Shown here: positions 17,926 through 27,999 of the stretch, piece after piece
Numbering within the stretch: position 1 is the first letter of the stretch
How the letters are laid out: every line of letters starts with the position of its first letter
Notes under the pieces: model-generated
What the model was told of the DNA's origin: nothing
The model's database searches: none
Seen by the model: only the letters and a program-made list of their open reading frames with translations
Assembly (NCBI GenBank): GCA_022457155.1
Contig: JAJGOT010000028.1
Location: 2,504,501 to 2,568,500, forward strand
DNA: 64,000 bases
Direction of reading: 5' to 3'
DNA from: Cladopsammia gracilis
Taxonomy: Eukaryota; Cnidaria; Anthozoa; Scleractinia; Dendrophylliidae
Program-made: the position numbers and the translations under genes

Positions 17926-18113
17926 TGATGTCTTGTACTTTGATTAGTTCCTATCAACCATAATCAAGCGATAATTGTGGTACATCGTTGTCAAGACTAA
18001 CTTCGTCTGGTAAAATAAATATCCTCTGTACTTTATAAAAGAATAAATAAGATTTAGTATTTATCTGTTTTATTAAAACTAAAATTTAAAGCCGCGACAT
18101 TATGGGTGATGCT

Positions 18114-18343
18114 CCATATACCAAGTCCCTTGTGTTGTTGTTCTTTTGACCTCTTTGATACTGGCGGCCGATTTATTTATTCTTTCATATGTGTGCAAAT
18201 TAACCTCACTGGCCTCATCTTAGAGTAAAAATTGTTTCGAATTTTACACACACTAACGTGGCTACTTAGGCTGATTAACATCCTATAAAAGAATAAATAA
18301 ATCGGCCGCCATTATGAAAGAGGTCTTATATACCAAGTCTAGA
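18114..18343. repeat. MITE with long arms (gcggccgatttatttattct)
   Basis: Left arm from ccatataccaagtccc through gcggccgatttatttattct; the right arm is its inverse, ending in tatataccaagtc. A second inverted copy of the outer 16 bases, gggacttggtatatgg, lies at 18896-18911. The true unit may therefore be 18114-18911, with the next element nested in it. Confidence 0.7.
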
Positions 18344-18363
18344 ATTTTTTTATTATGGTCCTT

Positions 18364-18875
18364 CTACTGTGGAACCTCGATTTAACGATAACGAAGTCCT
18401 CGGTGTAACGAACGATATTCTTCAGCCCGGCAAAATTACACGTAAAATGTATGGAACAGAACCTCGATATAACGAAGTTCTCGTTATAACAATCCGGCAG
18501 CCCAAACGTAAAATCTACCCCGATATAACGAATAAATGTCAACGCGCGACAAAAGATGAATGCGGAACAGACCAACAGTGTGTGCTACAGGGCAAAGGTA
18601 TAACCTGTACAGTTTTGCAGTGCCGTAGTTATGTTTACAGTGTACTTTGGCTTCATACAGGTATTAAAGTGCAAAGTTATTTGTTAAGATCCAGAAATAC
18701 GTTACACCCTTACAAGACAAGTATTTTAACTATAATATACCTCGATGTAACGAACATTTTGGTTTCTTTTCCGCAAATTCGTTATAACGAGGTTTACGAT
18801 ATAACGAGCCTCGATATAATGAATCAATTTCCCCAGTCCCTTGGCACTTCGTTAAATCGAGGTTCCAATGTACTG
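18364..18875. mobile_element. Tigger/pogo-like MITE
   Basis: Ends ctgtggaacctcgatttaac and gttaaatcgaggttccaatg are inverted, and tcgatataacga words recur inside, as in pogo/Tigger-type derivatives. It is 512 bases long. The 172-codon frame within it is built from these repeat words and is not a gene. Confidence 0.7.
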
Positions 18876-18968
18876 CGTTCTTTGTGACGTAACTCGGGAC
18901 TTGGTATATGGCACATTGCACATTACCCGACATTATTGCAATTCCCTTATTTACACGTGTCTTGGGTG

Positions 18969-21583
18969 TCATTTGGAGCCCAGTTCCACGTCATCTGTCC
19001 CACCATAGCGAGGCTGGCCGGATGCTGAGTTAGCTTGCTGTTTTCGCTTCCCAGAAGCCCACTTGCACGCCAGACAAGGAGCCATTAAAAATACTTCAAA
19101 TAAAAATGTTACTAAATTGGTGTACGCTCCTCCTTTGGGACAGCATAAACGAACTGAGGGAAGAGAAAAGACAATCATGTTAAATAAAATAAAAACGGTT
19201 AATTAAAGCAGAACATAAGTAAGTGCTAAGGGTTGTCACTTATTCAGTTAAAACCTTAGGGCCGGTTATTTAAACGAAGTTTAGACGGTGTTTAAGGTAG
19301 CCGCGGTCTAATCAACGTTATTTGTTGTAAACGGTGTCCACAAGGCATATAACACACACTAGAAAAACATTAATCTACTTAAAATAACCCACTTATAAAC
19401 AGATGTAGACTGAGGTCCATTAATTGTCTTAAACCGCGGTCTATTAAAGTTAGACTTCGTTTTTAAAAATAACCGCTACATAATGTCTATCAGCACTTCT
19501 GCAATTGACCAATTTCAAATTCAAATACGGGGATTAGTAAAGAGATCTTTTTACCGATATGGCAGCCATTTTGATTTTGCCCCCTGGGCGTCCCATAAGG
19601 CAAGCGCACAAAATAAGCTAATCTTGCGCATCTCAACTCTTCACCTCCCAAGAGTGCCAAAAATCAAAATTTAAGAAAAATCCCAAATTTAATTTCGCAA
19701 AATGCTGAAAAATAAATGGTACCATGTAAAAGTACTGCCGAAGAGGTTTCATTTGAATGGTCACACCATAGGATTTCATCAACAGACTCAAAAGTTAGAA
19801 CAAATGGTACCATGCCAAAGTACTACTGAAGAGGTTTCATTTGAATGGTCACACCATAGGATTTCATCAACAGACTCAAAAGTTAGAACAAATGGTACCA
19901 TGTAAAAGTACTGCCGAAGAGGTTTCATTTGAATGGTCACACCATAGGATTTTGTCCATGGACGTAAAAGTTAGAAATAGACTGCATGTCTCCGTAATTG
20001 ACTCTGGCAGTGAACGGGTTAAAAGTTTCAAACGGACTGGTACTTACAGGGCATAAGTAAAACGACGAAAATGAATCCTAAAATTGATAAAATAACAAAC
20101 AGCGGCATGCATATGGTAACGAAAAGCCATCTCTGACATGCGCAGGCCGTGTACTCGCTATCGTCACTGTCGTCAACATAATCCTTTGTCTCGCTGCATT
20201 CTTGCGATTTTTTAGGAGAACGTTTACCATCTATCGAGAAATTAAGAAAAACTGTTAGGTTTTGATATCATTAAAGAACTTGTATTTATTTCTATACCTT
20301 TTTGATCGACTAGAACTACGAGAGGTAAGTGAGGAAGGTAATGTTTTAGTTTGCGTGGCCTGCTTCTCTTTCTCTTCTCCTCGCGAACGTGTCGCGGCTT
20401 CCCCACGGTCAAGCCCAAATCATACCGTACAGAAGGACGTCGGACACCTTATTGAGACCTATATAACCGAGTAACTGGTTAGCTTTCAGTTGAGGTTAGG
20501 GGAAGCAGTTTATCCCAATTTATATAGTAAAATTTAAGACTAAGCAACCCGAGAAGCTAGGTGGTACAATGGTACGGTAGGCTATGTAAGCCTAAGCCTA
20601 CCTGAGGTCACAGGTTCAATCCTGATTGGGGATTTTAGATTTTCTTTTTTACAGTTAAATTGAAAATAAAATTCTAAGTGTCGACATTACGTTATATAAG
20701 TCTCAATAATGCGTCCGACGTCCTTCTGGACGGTATGATTTAGGCACAACCCTTCCCCACTTTCCCCAGCTTAACTGACGTATGGCGCCTGTTCCTAGAC
20801 ATGGCTAGAAATAGAGCATTGTGCAAAGCGCACCATTGAACCACCGCACCAAAAATATAACCACGAGACCTTCCTTATATATTTTTGTTTACTCTAAAGC
20901 TGAATGAAATGAAGTCTCCATGCCATTTATATCCCTCGCCTCCGAAAAGAAGACATGACTAAAAGTGGTATTACTGAAAGGTTCGTTTAAAAGGTTTTAC
21001 AAATACACGTACCTTGGAAAAGATCGCTTACGTGGCTATTAATGCAAGCTGGTAACTATAGCCAGTTGGTTTTGTTGTGATATAAACACGACCAGGTTTA
21101 CGGAATACCGAGAAAAGTCGGTATCTTACAAAAAAAAAAAACTCGTTTTCAAAGCCACATAGCTCGTCTTTGGTACAAAACGTTTTTTTGGTTTGTACTG
21201 ACTAAATGAACTTAAATATGGATTGTACCCTTACAAGCCACAAGCGATGAGAAGAAAATTATTTTACTTCAGATGATAACTTCGAATTCAGTTACAAAGA
21301 ATTAGAGAAAAAAAAACTTTCAAGAACGGTTGACATTTGCGAGGAAATGAATCACTTTATAAACTTGTGCTCAAATTGTCATCTAGGTACAAAATACGAA
21401 ATACTTGCAATGAAAACAGCGCACAAATGGCAAATGACTACGGAGTGTAAAGAAGTCATCAGCGACAGATAATACTAACTTACAGTAGTCATCATATAAA
21501 TAGTCCATTGGAATCCGCTCAAATTTGCGTGTAGGATAAACAGAGCTCCTATGGAAACCAGCCTTCGAGCTGACTGGGTTACC
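18969..21583 (-). CDS. Unidentified small membrane protein, 3' exons only
   Basis: Three minus-strand exons join in phase: 21484-21583, 20048-20230 and 18969-19153 (stop TGA at 18969-18971). They encode at least 155 residues with clean splice sites (acag/GG, T/gtaagt, cctcag/TT). Residues about 1-33 are basic, 34-60 acidic (DYVDDSDDSEY), and 61-90 contain a strong membrane segment around LFVILSILGFIFVVLLM. A second hydrophobic stretch, LVTFLFEVFLMAPC, and a Lys/Gln-rich tail follow. Cysteines cluster on both sides of the first membrane segment (CACQRW, RLCCPK). The start codon and any exons upstream of 21583 were not found. I do not recognise the family; one or two membrane passes are plausible. 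A possible 23-nt cassette exon at 21013-21035 is described in the findings. Confidence 0.65.
19258..19475. repeat. MITE in an intron of the membrane-protein gene
   Basis: ggccggttatttaaacgaag on the left is mirrored by cttcgtttttaaaaataacc on the right, and ccgcggtcta and its inverse lie inside. It is 218 bases long. Confidence 0.75.
19637..20024. mobile_element. VNTR-bearing TIR element, copy 2 (three internal units)
   Basis: Ends tcacctcccaagagtgcc and ggcagtgaacgggtta are imperfect inverted repeats. Inside, an 88-base unit is repeated three times, with gaggtttcatttg at 19743, 19831 and 19919. The first two units are nearly identical. Confidence 0.75.
20417..20741. mobile_element. Inverted-repeat element with a tRNA-like core, copy 2
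   Basis: Arms of 50 bases lie at 20417-20466 and 20692-20741; agaaggacgtcgga on the left is mirrored by tccgacgtccttct on the right, with few mismatches. The interior has box A tggtacaatgg (20562-20572), box B ggttcaatcc (20613-20622) and a T-rich tail ending ttctaagtgtcg. The arms are unrelated to those of the 15.6 kb element, but the core and tail are alike. Confidence 0.75.
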
Positions 21584-21877
21584 CTGTATAAATATACAGT
21601 GGTTGTCTCTCTCTCTCTTTCTCTCTCTATTTTTGAATTGCAACTGTTACCCGACGAAGAAAACCACCACCTTTCTTTACACACATGCAAAAGACAAAGA
21701 TATCAAAGATGACAGCAGCAACAACACGACACCTCACCAAGAGGCCCAGATGTTACTCAAGACGTTTTTTTTTCTTGTTTATCAGACTATGACAGTCAAT
21801 ACAACACAAAACAATGAGCGTCAAAAGATTCTCGTAAAAGCAAAGAAAAGGAAACCAAAGCAAATACAATTTATATC

Positions 21878-21990
21878 CTGGGGTCAATTCAATAAAACTT
21901 TTACAAGTGTTACCATTGTTTCGGAGGTTGAAAACAATTGCTACACTTGTAAATTACACTTGTAAAAGTTTTATGAATTGACCCCTGGTT
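21878..21990. repeat. Palindromic MITE
   Basis: cctggggtcaattcaataaa and the following acttttacaagtg are mirrored by cacttgtaaaagttttat and gaattgacccctgg. It is about 110 bases long with a very short interior. Confidence 0.85.
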
Positions 21991-22029
21991 GTTAGACCGT
22001 TTCTTTCTCCATCCAGAGGAATTTCAAGA

Positions 22030-22150
22030 ATGGTGACTGAACGAACTCTGATCTGTGGAAATATTCAACGGTCAGATGACGTCATAAACAAGCCCTCAAA
22101 CAAAGGACACCAGGTGGGGAGTGAAGGGAGTTGAGTTCGAGCGACCTGAT
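22030..22150 (+). repeat. Partial copy of the ggtcagatgacgtcat repeat
   Basis: aacggtcagatgacgtcata and ccctcaaacaaaggacacca match the two arms of the element at 52915-53205. Only one arm is seen here. Confidence 0.65.
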
Positions 22151-22249
22151 ACGTCTGAGAATCAGGCTAGACCAGAGATGGATGGTATGAGCCACATGGA
22201 CCGCGGTAAAAAGCAAAATGCCCTCCACGCAGCTCTAAACAACCTTTAT

Positions 22250-22360
22250 TTCAGTTCATTGGACCTGGGTATCACGCAGCTCTATTATTTTCAGGGCTAG
22301 GGTCCATTGTTGTGTTGTTTGTTCCATTGTTTTCTCAGCAAATCAGAGAAGACCTTGTAA
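22250..22360 (+). repeat. Dispersed repeat, copy 2 of 4
   Basis: Shares cattggacctgg, tatcacgca and gggtccattgttgtgttgtt with the copy in RAB14 intron 4. Confidence 0.6.
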
Positions 22361-22397
22361 GAGCTGCGTACTGCCCAAACTGCAGGGTGACGGAGCA

Positions 22398-22545
22398 CCA
22401 GCTTTTGGCACTACAATTTCTGGGATCGTTTGGATAACTAATAATAGCTATGATTGGTTAATGGTTGCTTTGGAAACCATCAACCTATCGTAACTAACGC
22501 TGGTTACCCAAACGATCCCAGAAAGCCTAGAGCCGAAGTAGTACT
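22398..22545. repeat. MITE with tctgggatcgtttgg ends
   Basis: tttctgggatcgtttggata on the left is mirrored by acccaaacgatcccagaaag on the right. It is about 148 bases long. Confidence 0.8.
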
Positions 22546-22889
22546 CAACTTCCCTGGAGTTTCTGGAGTGGCAAATAGTAGTTGTGGTTTGACAGAGAAA
22601 TCATGATAATTTCATCAACTGATTATTAGGACGTTAGTACAATACCGCCACCGGAATACTGATTCTCAAGTGTGCTGTGGCTGAAAGTTTGCAGGGTTTG
22701 TTTTCAGCCAAAGAACTGCTGGGATTTTTCTAGCCTTCAAAATAGGCTGCTGTATCATTTAAAATTCTCGTGGGAAAATAACTTTCATACTTAGTTAAAA
22801 TTTGTAGCTTTTAGTAAAAAGTGTCATCGTCTTATTTATTCTTACTGCTTCGCTTTGTCTTTATTCCGCAATGAAAACTGGGAGAAGTA

Positions 22890-23290
22890 CTCCCGAGGAA
22901 AGGTTTCCACTTTATATTCCAAGAAGAACATTTTTCACACTTTGGTGGACGATCGGGCACGATTGCCTCGCCACGCAGCCACACATCTCCGGATTCATAG
23001 TGTAAACTATTTAGGAATCCGAATACTGTGTAATGGAACGCTTTAGGGAAAGGTTTCCACTTTATATTCCAAGAACATGTTTTTAGTTTCACATTTTAGT
23101 GGACGATTGGACACGATTGCCTCGCCACGCAACCATACATCTCCGGATTCAATTCATAGTGCAGTGTAAACTATTTAGGAATCCGAATACCGTGTAATGT
23201 GAACGCTCAATGAATCCGAATATTCTGTGTATGACGAATCCGGTAAAAATTTACGAATCCGTATTTTTTCCTTGCTCTAGTGTAAACTTA
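22890..23290. repeat. Tandemly duplicated transposon fragment (tagtgtaaac family)
   Basis: A unit of about 150 bases, beginning gggaaaggtttccacttt and containing gattgcctcgccacgcag, occurs twice (from about 22896 and 23044). The stretch ends in gctctagtgtaaac, like the TIR of the element at 41723-42427, so it is probably a decayed relative. Confidence 0.6.
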
Positions 23291-23504
23291 GCCTAAAAGT
23301 CAGTAGTCTTTAGCACACATTTGTGATCTTTCAATAGCAGGTTGAAACGTGTTATTAAAAATATAGCCCCACAAATGATTTTTCCTTAGCACGTACGTAG
23401 ATACGAAACCTATGACCTCATCGGTAGATGTATAAACGGTACAACAGCTGAAACCCAAAATCCCACGGTTTGCCTGACGTTCATGCACATCAAATAAACA
23501 TAGA

Positions 23505-23957
23505 GACATTTAGCTATAGGTTTTTCACGTAAACGGCAAACTGCAAACGGCAGTTTCAGGTTAGGCGTTTGGCGTTCAAGGTATCTCAACTTTTACCGGT
23601 TTAGCTAGAGGTTTTCACCCGCTCGGTGTTGATCGCCGCCATATTGGATTTGCTTCCTGTGCAAATGCTTGTGTTTCGAGAGAAGACAAAATGCTCAACA
23701 TGCACTGTTTCGACTTAAATTTCTTCTCTATGTCTAGACAGATAACTACATTACATATTTGTACCGTCAATACGTGAGATAACTGAAAAGAAAAGCAAAG
23801 AAACCTTGAGGGAAATTACAAACGTGAAAACCTACCTCCTGCCGTCGAAAACGTGCGTTGAAAACCTCAAACGTGAAGTCAGCGCCTGGTCACGTGACTC
23901 CTACACGTTTGCGGTTTGACGTTTGCAAGCCGAAAACCTGTAGCTAAATGTCTGAGC
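23505..23957. repeat. TIR element with acggcaaac repeats
   Basis: acatttagctataggttttt on the left is mirrored by gaaaacctgtagctaaatgt on the right, and aaacggcaaac-type words lie inside. Related acggcagacggcagacggca words lie at 24102-24126. No coding potential. Confidence 0.7.
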
Positions 23958-24206
23958 ACCCCGTTCTACGGCAAACGGCAAACGTCAGCTTGCAGTTGAT
24001 TATCTTTACTGTTCCTCCAATTGTTAAATAAATCCACCAGAAAAATCGAAAATAATTCACTAGTACTACTTCACTAGAAACTACTCACTTTCACGTAAAA
24101 ACGGCAAACGGCAGACGGCAGACGGCAAAATATCGGGATTTTTGCCTTTCGTGGAAAAAAAAAACAAACGTGATGCTTAATCTCTCTATTATATTGACAG
24201 CTTTAA

Positions 24207-24640
24207 GCCTGGCTTTCACAAGCGACATAAGCGTAAGCATAAACGTTTAAAAACTAAAGCATAACAGCGCTTATATCCAGTGAAAACGGGCCCAACATAA
24301 ACATAAGCATAAGCGCAAGGAGAAGCATAAGAATCAGAGGTATGCTCATGTTAGTGTTCATTTTCACTTGACTCAAATTTGTATGGCCTTTCCGGCGCTT
24401 GTAGCCTGTTCCAGGCGATCAGATAGTGGGAAATCGGAAAGCGCTACTAGTTGGGGAAGGCGCGAAGAAAAGCGAGCGAAAAAAATGCGGGGAGACAAAT
24501 CTCCCGCTTTTTTTGTCGCTCGCTCTCCTCCGCGCCTTCCCCAACCATTCGCGCTTTCCCCGCTATCTGAACGCCTGGAACAGGCTATTTCGCTTGTGGT
24601 TATGCTTATGATTATGTCGCTAGTCATAGCCAGGCTTCAC
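24207..24640. mobile_element. MITE interrupted by a nested hairpin MITE
   Basis: Outer ends agcctggctttcacaagcga and gtcgctagtcatagccaggc are inverted, with gcgtaagcataa-type words inside. At 24402-24587 sits a second copy of the tagcctgttccaggcg hairpin from 16417-16572. It is flanked by cgcttg on both sides, so it was inserted into the older element. Confidence 0.75.
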
Positions 24641-25237
24641 GCTTTTGCGTAATAATGAGAATTTGTTGAATATTTGCATACATTTTCCCTTTGATTTTTC
24701 TTGTTTTTTAACGGGTCATTTAGCAAACTCATCACAGCCTGGCTGCGAGAAATCTCAAAAAGCACACGCTGCTTATTATAAAAATGTTGATTAGTGAAAA
24801 AAAATGTATGAAGCGCTGTATGTAGCGAAATAAACTACCCACCAAGTGACAATTAAAAATAAAAGACAGCAAACTATAAACAATAAAAAATTTATCATAG
24901 ATAAATGTGAAAGTGTTGAAACCAACAAATTACCTGCGAGAAAAGAAAAGATGGTTGAATTTTTTTTTCAAGTGGAATGCATATGTAATCGATCACTGAT
25001 AAATAAATTATTAATAAACATTTATAAAGACATGAAGTGTAGTTTAGCCTACCCAAGCTCTAAGATTATAGACAGCGTAAGGCAACACGAGAAGAAAAAT
25101 TTTATAAGCAGAAGAAAGGGAGAGAGGCGTTCTTGCGCGCTTTCGTTAATAGTTTTAATTGATTATTTCCCCTTTTCGCGCCTATTTTATCTCTTCAACT
25201 ACAAGCTGCGAGCCTAGTATAAAATAAGTTTAATACT

Positions 25238-25831
25238 TTAACCTTGTTTTCGTTGACCGGCTCTTGGTGGCATCTGCGGTGAGGTTTTACTTTGTCCTGT
25301 TACCAGCAAAGCCTCCTTTTCAGGTCTGGAATCTTTTTCAACCTGGCTCCTACGTTGCCCTGTCTTCTCTTGAGAAGTATGTCCTGATATCGCGCGCGAG
25401 GGCAGTTGATGATGCCCCGCACCATTCGTATCTGCTGTCCTCACGTCTTCCTCAGCCAGTTCCCCTATCTCCAGCATTGATTTATACTTTGGCATCTCAA
25501 GACTGATCTTAGCTTTTGGTGTCGGCGGTCGAACCAATTCATACTCTTGCCGTAATTTCTCGACCGCGTCTTCGAGCAGCCTTCGTTGACCGACTGGTAA
25601 ATTTAAGTGAGGAAAATCTTCCTTTTTCAACGCGAGAACTGCGGGTAGGCAATCGATTTCATGTGTGTTCACCAGAATGTCAACTGTACTTTGGTTGATA
25701 AAAGAATCTTTCGCCCAAGCTTGAAACAATTCGGTGCTCCCAAAAGTATCATGTCTTCGCAGAGGTGGCGGTTTTCCAGTCGAAGAGGCCGAAGACGCAG
25801 AATCCTCGTTCGCTTTAGCGAAAAAGAACAT
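25238..25831 (-). CDS. SAM-domain-like protein, single exon
   Basis: An intronless frame of 197 codons with an in-frame stop shortly upstream of the first ATG. Residues about 30-98 look like a SAM fold: FQAWAKDSFINQSTVDILV, ALKKEDFPHLNLPVGQRR, then a closing helix LLEDAVEKLRQEYE. The pattern of a short helix, a Lys-Glu-Asp-Phe turn and a Leu-rich end helix is typical of SAM adaptor domains that form homo- or hetero-oligomers. The remainder (about 100-197) is Pro/Ser/Lys/Gln-rich and probably disordered. No membrane segment or signal peptide. The frame could be spliced near its 3' end (a weak gttaaa donor follows the last Gln codons), so the true C-terminus is uncertain. Partner and pathway are unknown. 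Confidence 0.65.
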   Translation of the reverse strand: MFFFAKANEDSASSASSTGKPPPLRRHDTFGSTELFQAWAKDSFINQSTVDILVNTHEIDCLPAVLALKKEDFPHLNLPVGQRRLLEDAVEKLRQEYELVRPPTPKAKISLEMPKYKSMLEIGELAEEDVRTADTNGAGHHQLPSRAISGHTSQEKTGQRRSQVEKDSRPEKEALLVTGQSKTSPQMPPRAGQRKQG

Positions 25832-25852
25832 GCCAGTATGATTTAATTTCCT

Positions 25853-26233
25853 TCAAAGAGAAGGAAAACCAAAAAATACTAGAAACCCATTTGGGCGTTG
25901 TAGACAATGGTTTATTGACTCTTTAACGAACAGATGGGGAAGCCCATTAAATTCATAAAGCCACGTCAATGCATAATATTCAATCAAGCTTTCCGACGCT
26001 TTTTCCGGCCACATGGCGTTTATAGAAAATATTAAACTCGATAACAACATTGCTAGAAAAGCGTGGCGATAATTTGTCGAGAAACCGACAGGAGAGTGTT
26101 TTCCGTCATTATAAAAGGCAAGATAAGAGCTGGAAGGATAAAATTCTTGTTTGTTCGAGTGAATATTGACAATCACCTTCTGGCTGTTTCTTGAACTAAA
26201 ATTGATCACACATATAAACCGGATTTTGTTCAT
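25853..26233 (-). CDS. Unidentified ORF just upstream of the SAM gene
   Basis: An open frame of 126 codons on the same strand, ending 21 bases before the SAM start. It has normal amino-acid variety and a hydrophobic stretch AFLAMLLSSLIFSINAMW, but no family I recognise and no splice signals that join it to the next frame. It could be 5' UTR, a diverged exon or chance. Confidence 0.25.
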   Translation of the reverse strand: MNKIRFICVINFSSRNSQKVIVNIHSNKQEFYPSSSYLAFYNDGKHSPVGFSTNYRHAFLAMLLSSLIFSINAMWPEKASESLIEYYALTWLYEFNGLPHLFVKESINHCLQRPNGFLVFFGFPSL

Positions 26234-27900
26234 GGCGGATCAGCGAATCACCAGCAAAAAAATAAATGTGTTTTCAGAATAGCGAGATACAAAAATACCC
26301 TTTAAGGCAAATTTCAAAACACCGTGGTTATTTAATACAAGGACAAAGTTTTATTGTCAAATGAAAAAAAAAAAACAGCAACAACGAACAGAAATATTTT
26401 TGTCTCTTAACTCTGGAGGTTTTATTCATTCATTGTTGTACGCGCCAGTGAAAGGCAAGAAACAATGGCAGTGATAGCAAAAGTAGCCCTTATTTTCTGT
26501 TTCCTCTAAAGAATAAACTTCTTTGATGGCTGAAAACAAATACTGACGGGAAAAAAGGAAGCATTTATCGCAATGCACTCGACCGAATACGGTAAAGAAT
26601 ATTTTCCTGGCTTCGTCAGGGTAACTTGATGTTATTTCATTAGATAGTAAATTCTTTTGTCTTTTCACGAGTATTATTTTCCGTTCATTAGCCTATTTAA
26701 TTTATTCAAGCAATCATACAGAGATCCGTTCTAAATATAACAAAAAAAATAAAATGAAAACAAGCATGAAATTTTAAAATCATGAGTAGGCAGCTTCACC
26801 AAGAAGTGTTTTGCGAAGATTTTCAGATGTACAACTGAGTCACTCCATTAATCTCCAACAAGGAGACTCCAAAAGACGAAGATCCTAAGATACGAGGTTG
26901 AACAATGAAACATGAAACAATTGAATTTACCACGAACAATTGAGCAGGTTATGCAAAACACGAGATAGCATAAACTTGAATTTGTTTTACCATATCTCTC
27001 TACTTTGTCGCGAGAGAAGAGACGAAAACTGTGGAGGAAAACAATTATTTTAAACATCTACACAGAAATGCTGGGCCGTATTGCAACCTAACCAAATTAT
27101 GTCAGCAAAAAGGGCAATACAAATGTATTTTATTATAAACTGAACCAAGCTTTACCACAAAATCGTTTGTCTCTGATCGAACCGTTTTTGTGTTGTATAA
27201 AATCGATAAAATATAAAGTCCATATAAAATATAAAGTCGTATAAGTCGTATAAAATATAAAGTCCATTTTTGCATGAGAACAGAATAAAGAGCAGAAAAA
27301 AGGCGGCGAAGGATCAGGATGCATTTTCCAACACTCTTAAAATAATTTGGATGTAATGCAGTGTTATCCGCTATCAATTCAAGGCATTATACCACATTTA
27401 ATGACTCGCAAAATATTACGAGGTTTTTAGGCGTCAGTAAACTGTTCTTCTGATGAAAGATACAGCCAATATTCAACTACTGTTTCGCAAAAATTCAACT
27501 AAATTCCCCCAATCTATTGCGCATTATACAGCGCCTTCGCGTTGATCACGAAATCTTGCATAATAACCGTGTCGGTTTGCTGACATGCCGAGAAGCCGAG
27601 CTTCATTGTCACACCTACTCGCATACTAGTATGGTTTTAAAGTGTGGCATTCAAATTAAATCTATCGAACACCTTTTTCCAGTGACGTGGTTTATTTTGC
27701 TCTACAACGTGGTTCCAGGAGTTATAGACAAACATCGGGATTTTATAACAAAAAGTAACGGTAATTTATCTTTTTTGAGTCCTCCTGGTCAGTACAAGTC
27801 AATTTTCAAAATTTGTTCTTTAACTAGCCTGAGTAGTAGTCGTTTATATGGGCAGACCTGCACCTTTCGTGACGCCTCACAGGATTGGCTAAGCAAACAT
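26234..27900. other. Spacer, no gene recognised
   Basis: AT-rich sequence with several short frames of no recognisable family (for example 26426-26668 minus and 27517-27903 plus). A short imperfect tandem of gtccatataaaatataaa-like units lies at 27193-27271. Confidence 0.4.
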
Positions 27901-27909
27901 TAGATCAAA

Positions 27910-27995
27910 CAGCACAGCAATGGACCCTAGCTCTAAAAACAATAGAGGTGCACCTCATCCAGGTCCAATGAAGTTAGAGGTTCCGAAGAGGTGCT
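27910..27995 (-). repeat. Dispersed repeat, copy 3 of 4 (inverted)
   Basis: aatggaccctagctct and caggtccaatgaag are the inverse of words in the copies at 10.5 and 22.3 kb. Confidence 0.55.
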
Positions 27996-27999
27996 GGCC

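Noticed and set aside
18369..18887. 172-codon frame and its reverse partner
   Set aside because: Lies within the Tigger-like MITE and is composed of its tcgatataacga repeat words.
23505..24130. acggcaaacgg words as a CRISPR-like array
   Set aside because: Irregular spacing, no constant spacer length, inverted ends and a eukaryotic setting; they are MITE-internal repeats.
24368..24652. Overlapping 84-94 codon frames on both strands
   Set aside because: They span the nested hairpin MITE and reflect its inverted arms.
27517..27903. 128-codon plus-strand frame as a gene
   Set aside because: No domain, no splice support and a dispersed repeat at its 3' side.
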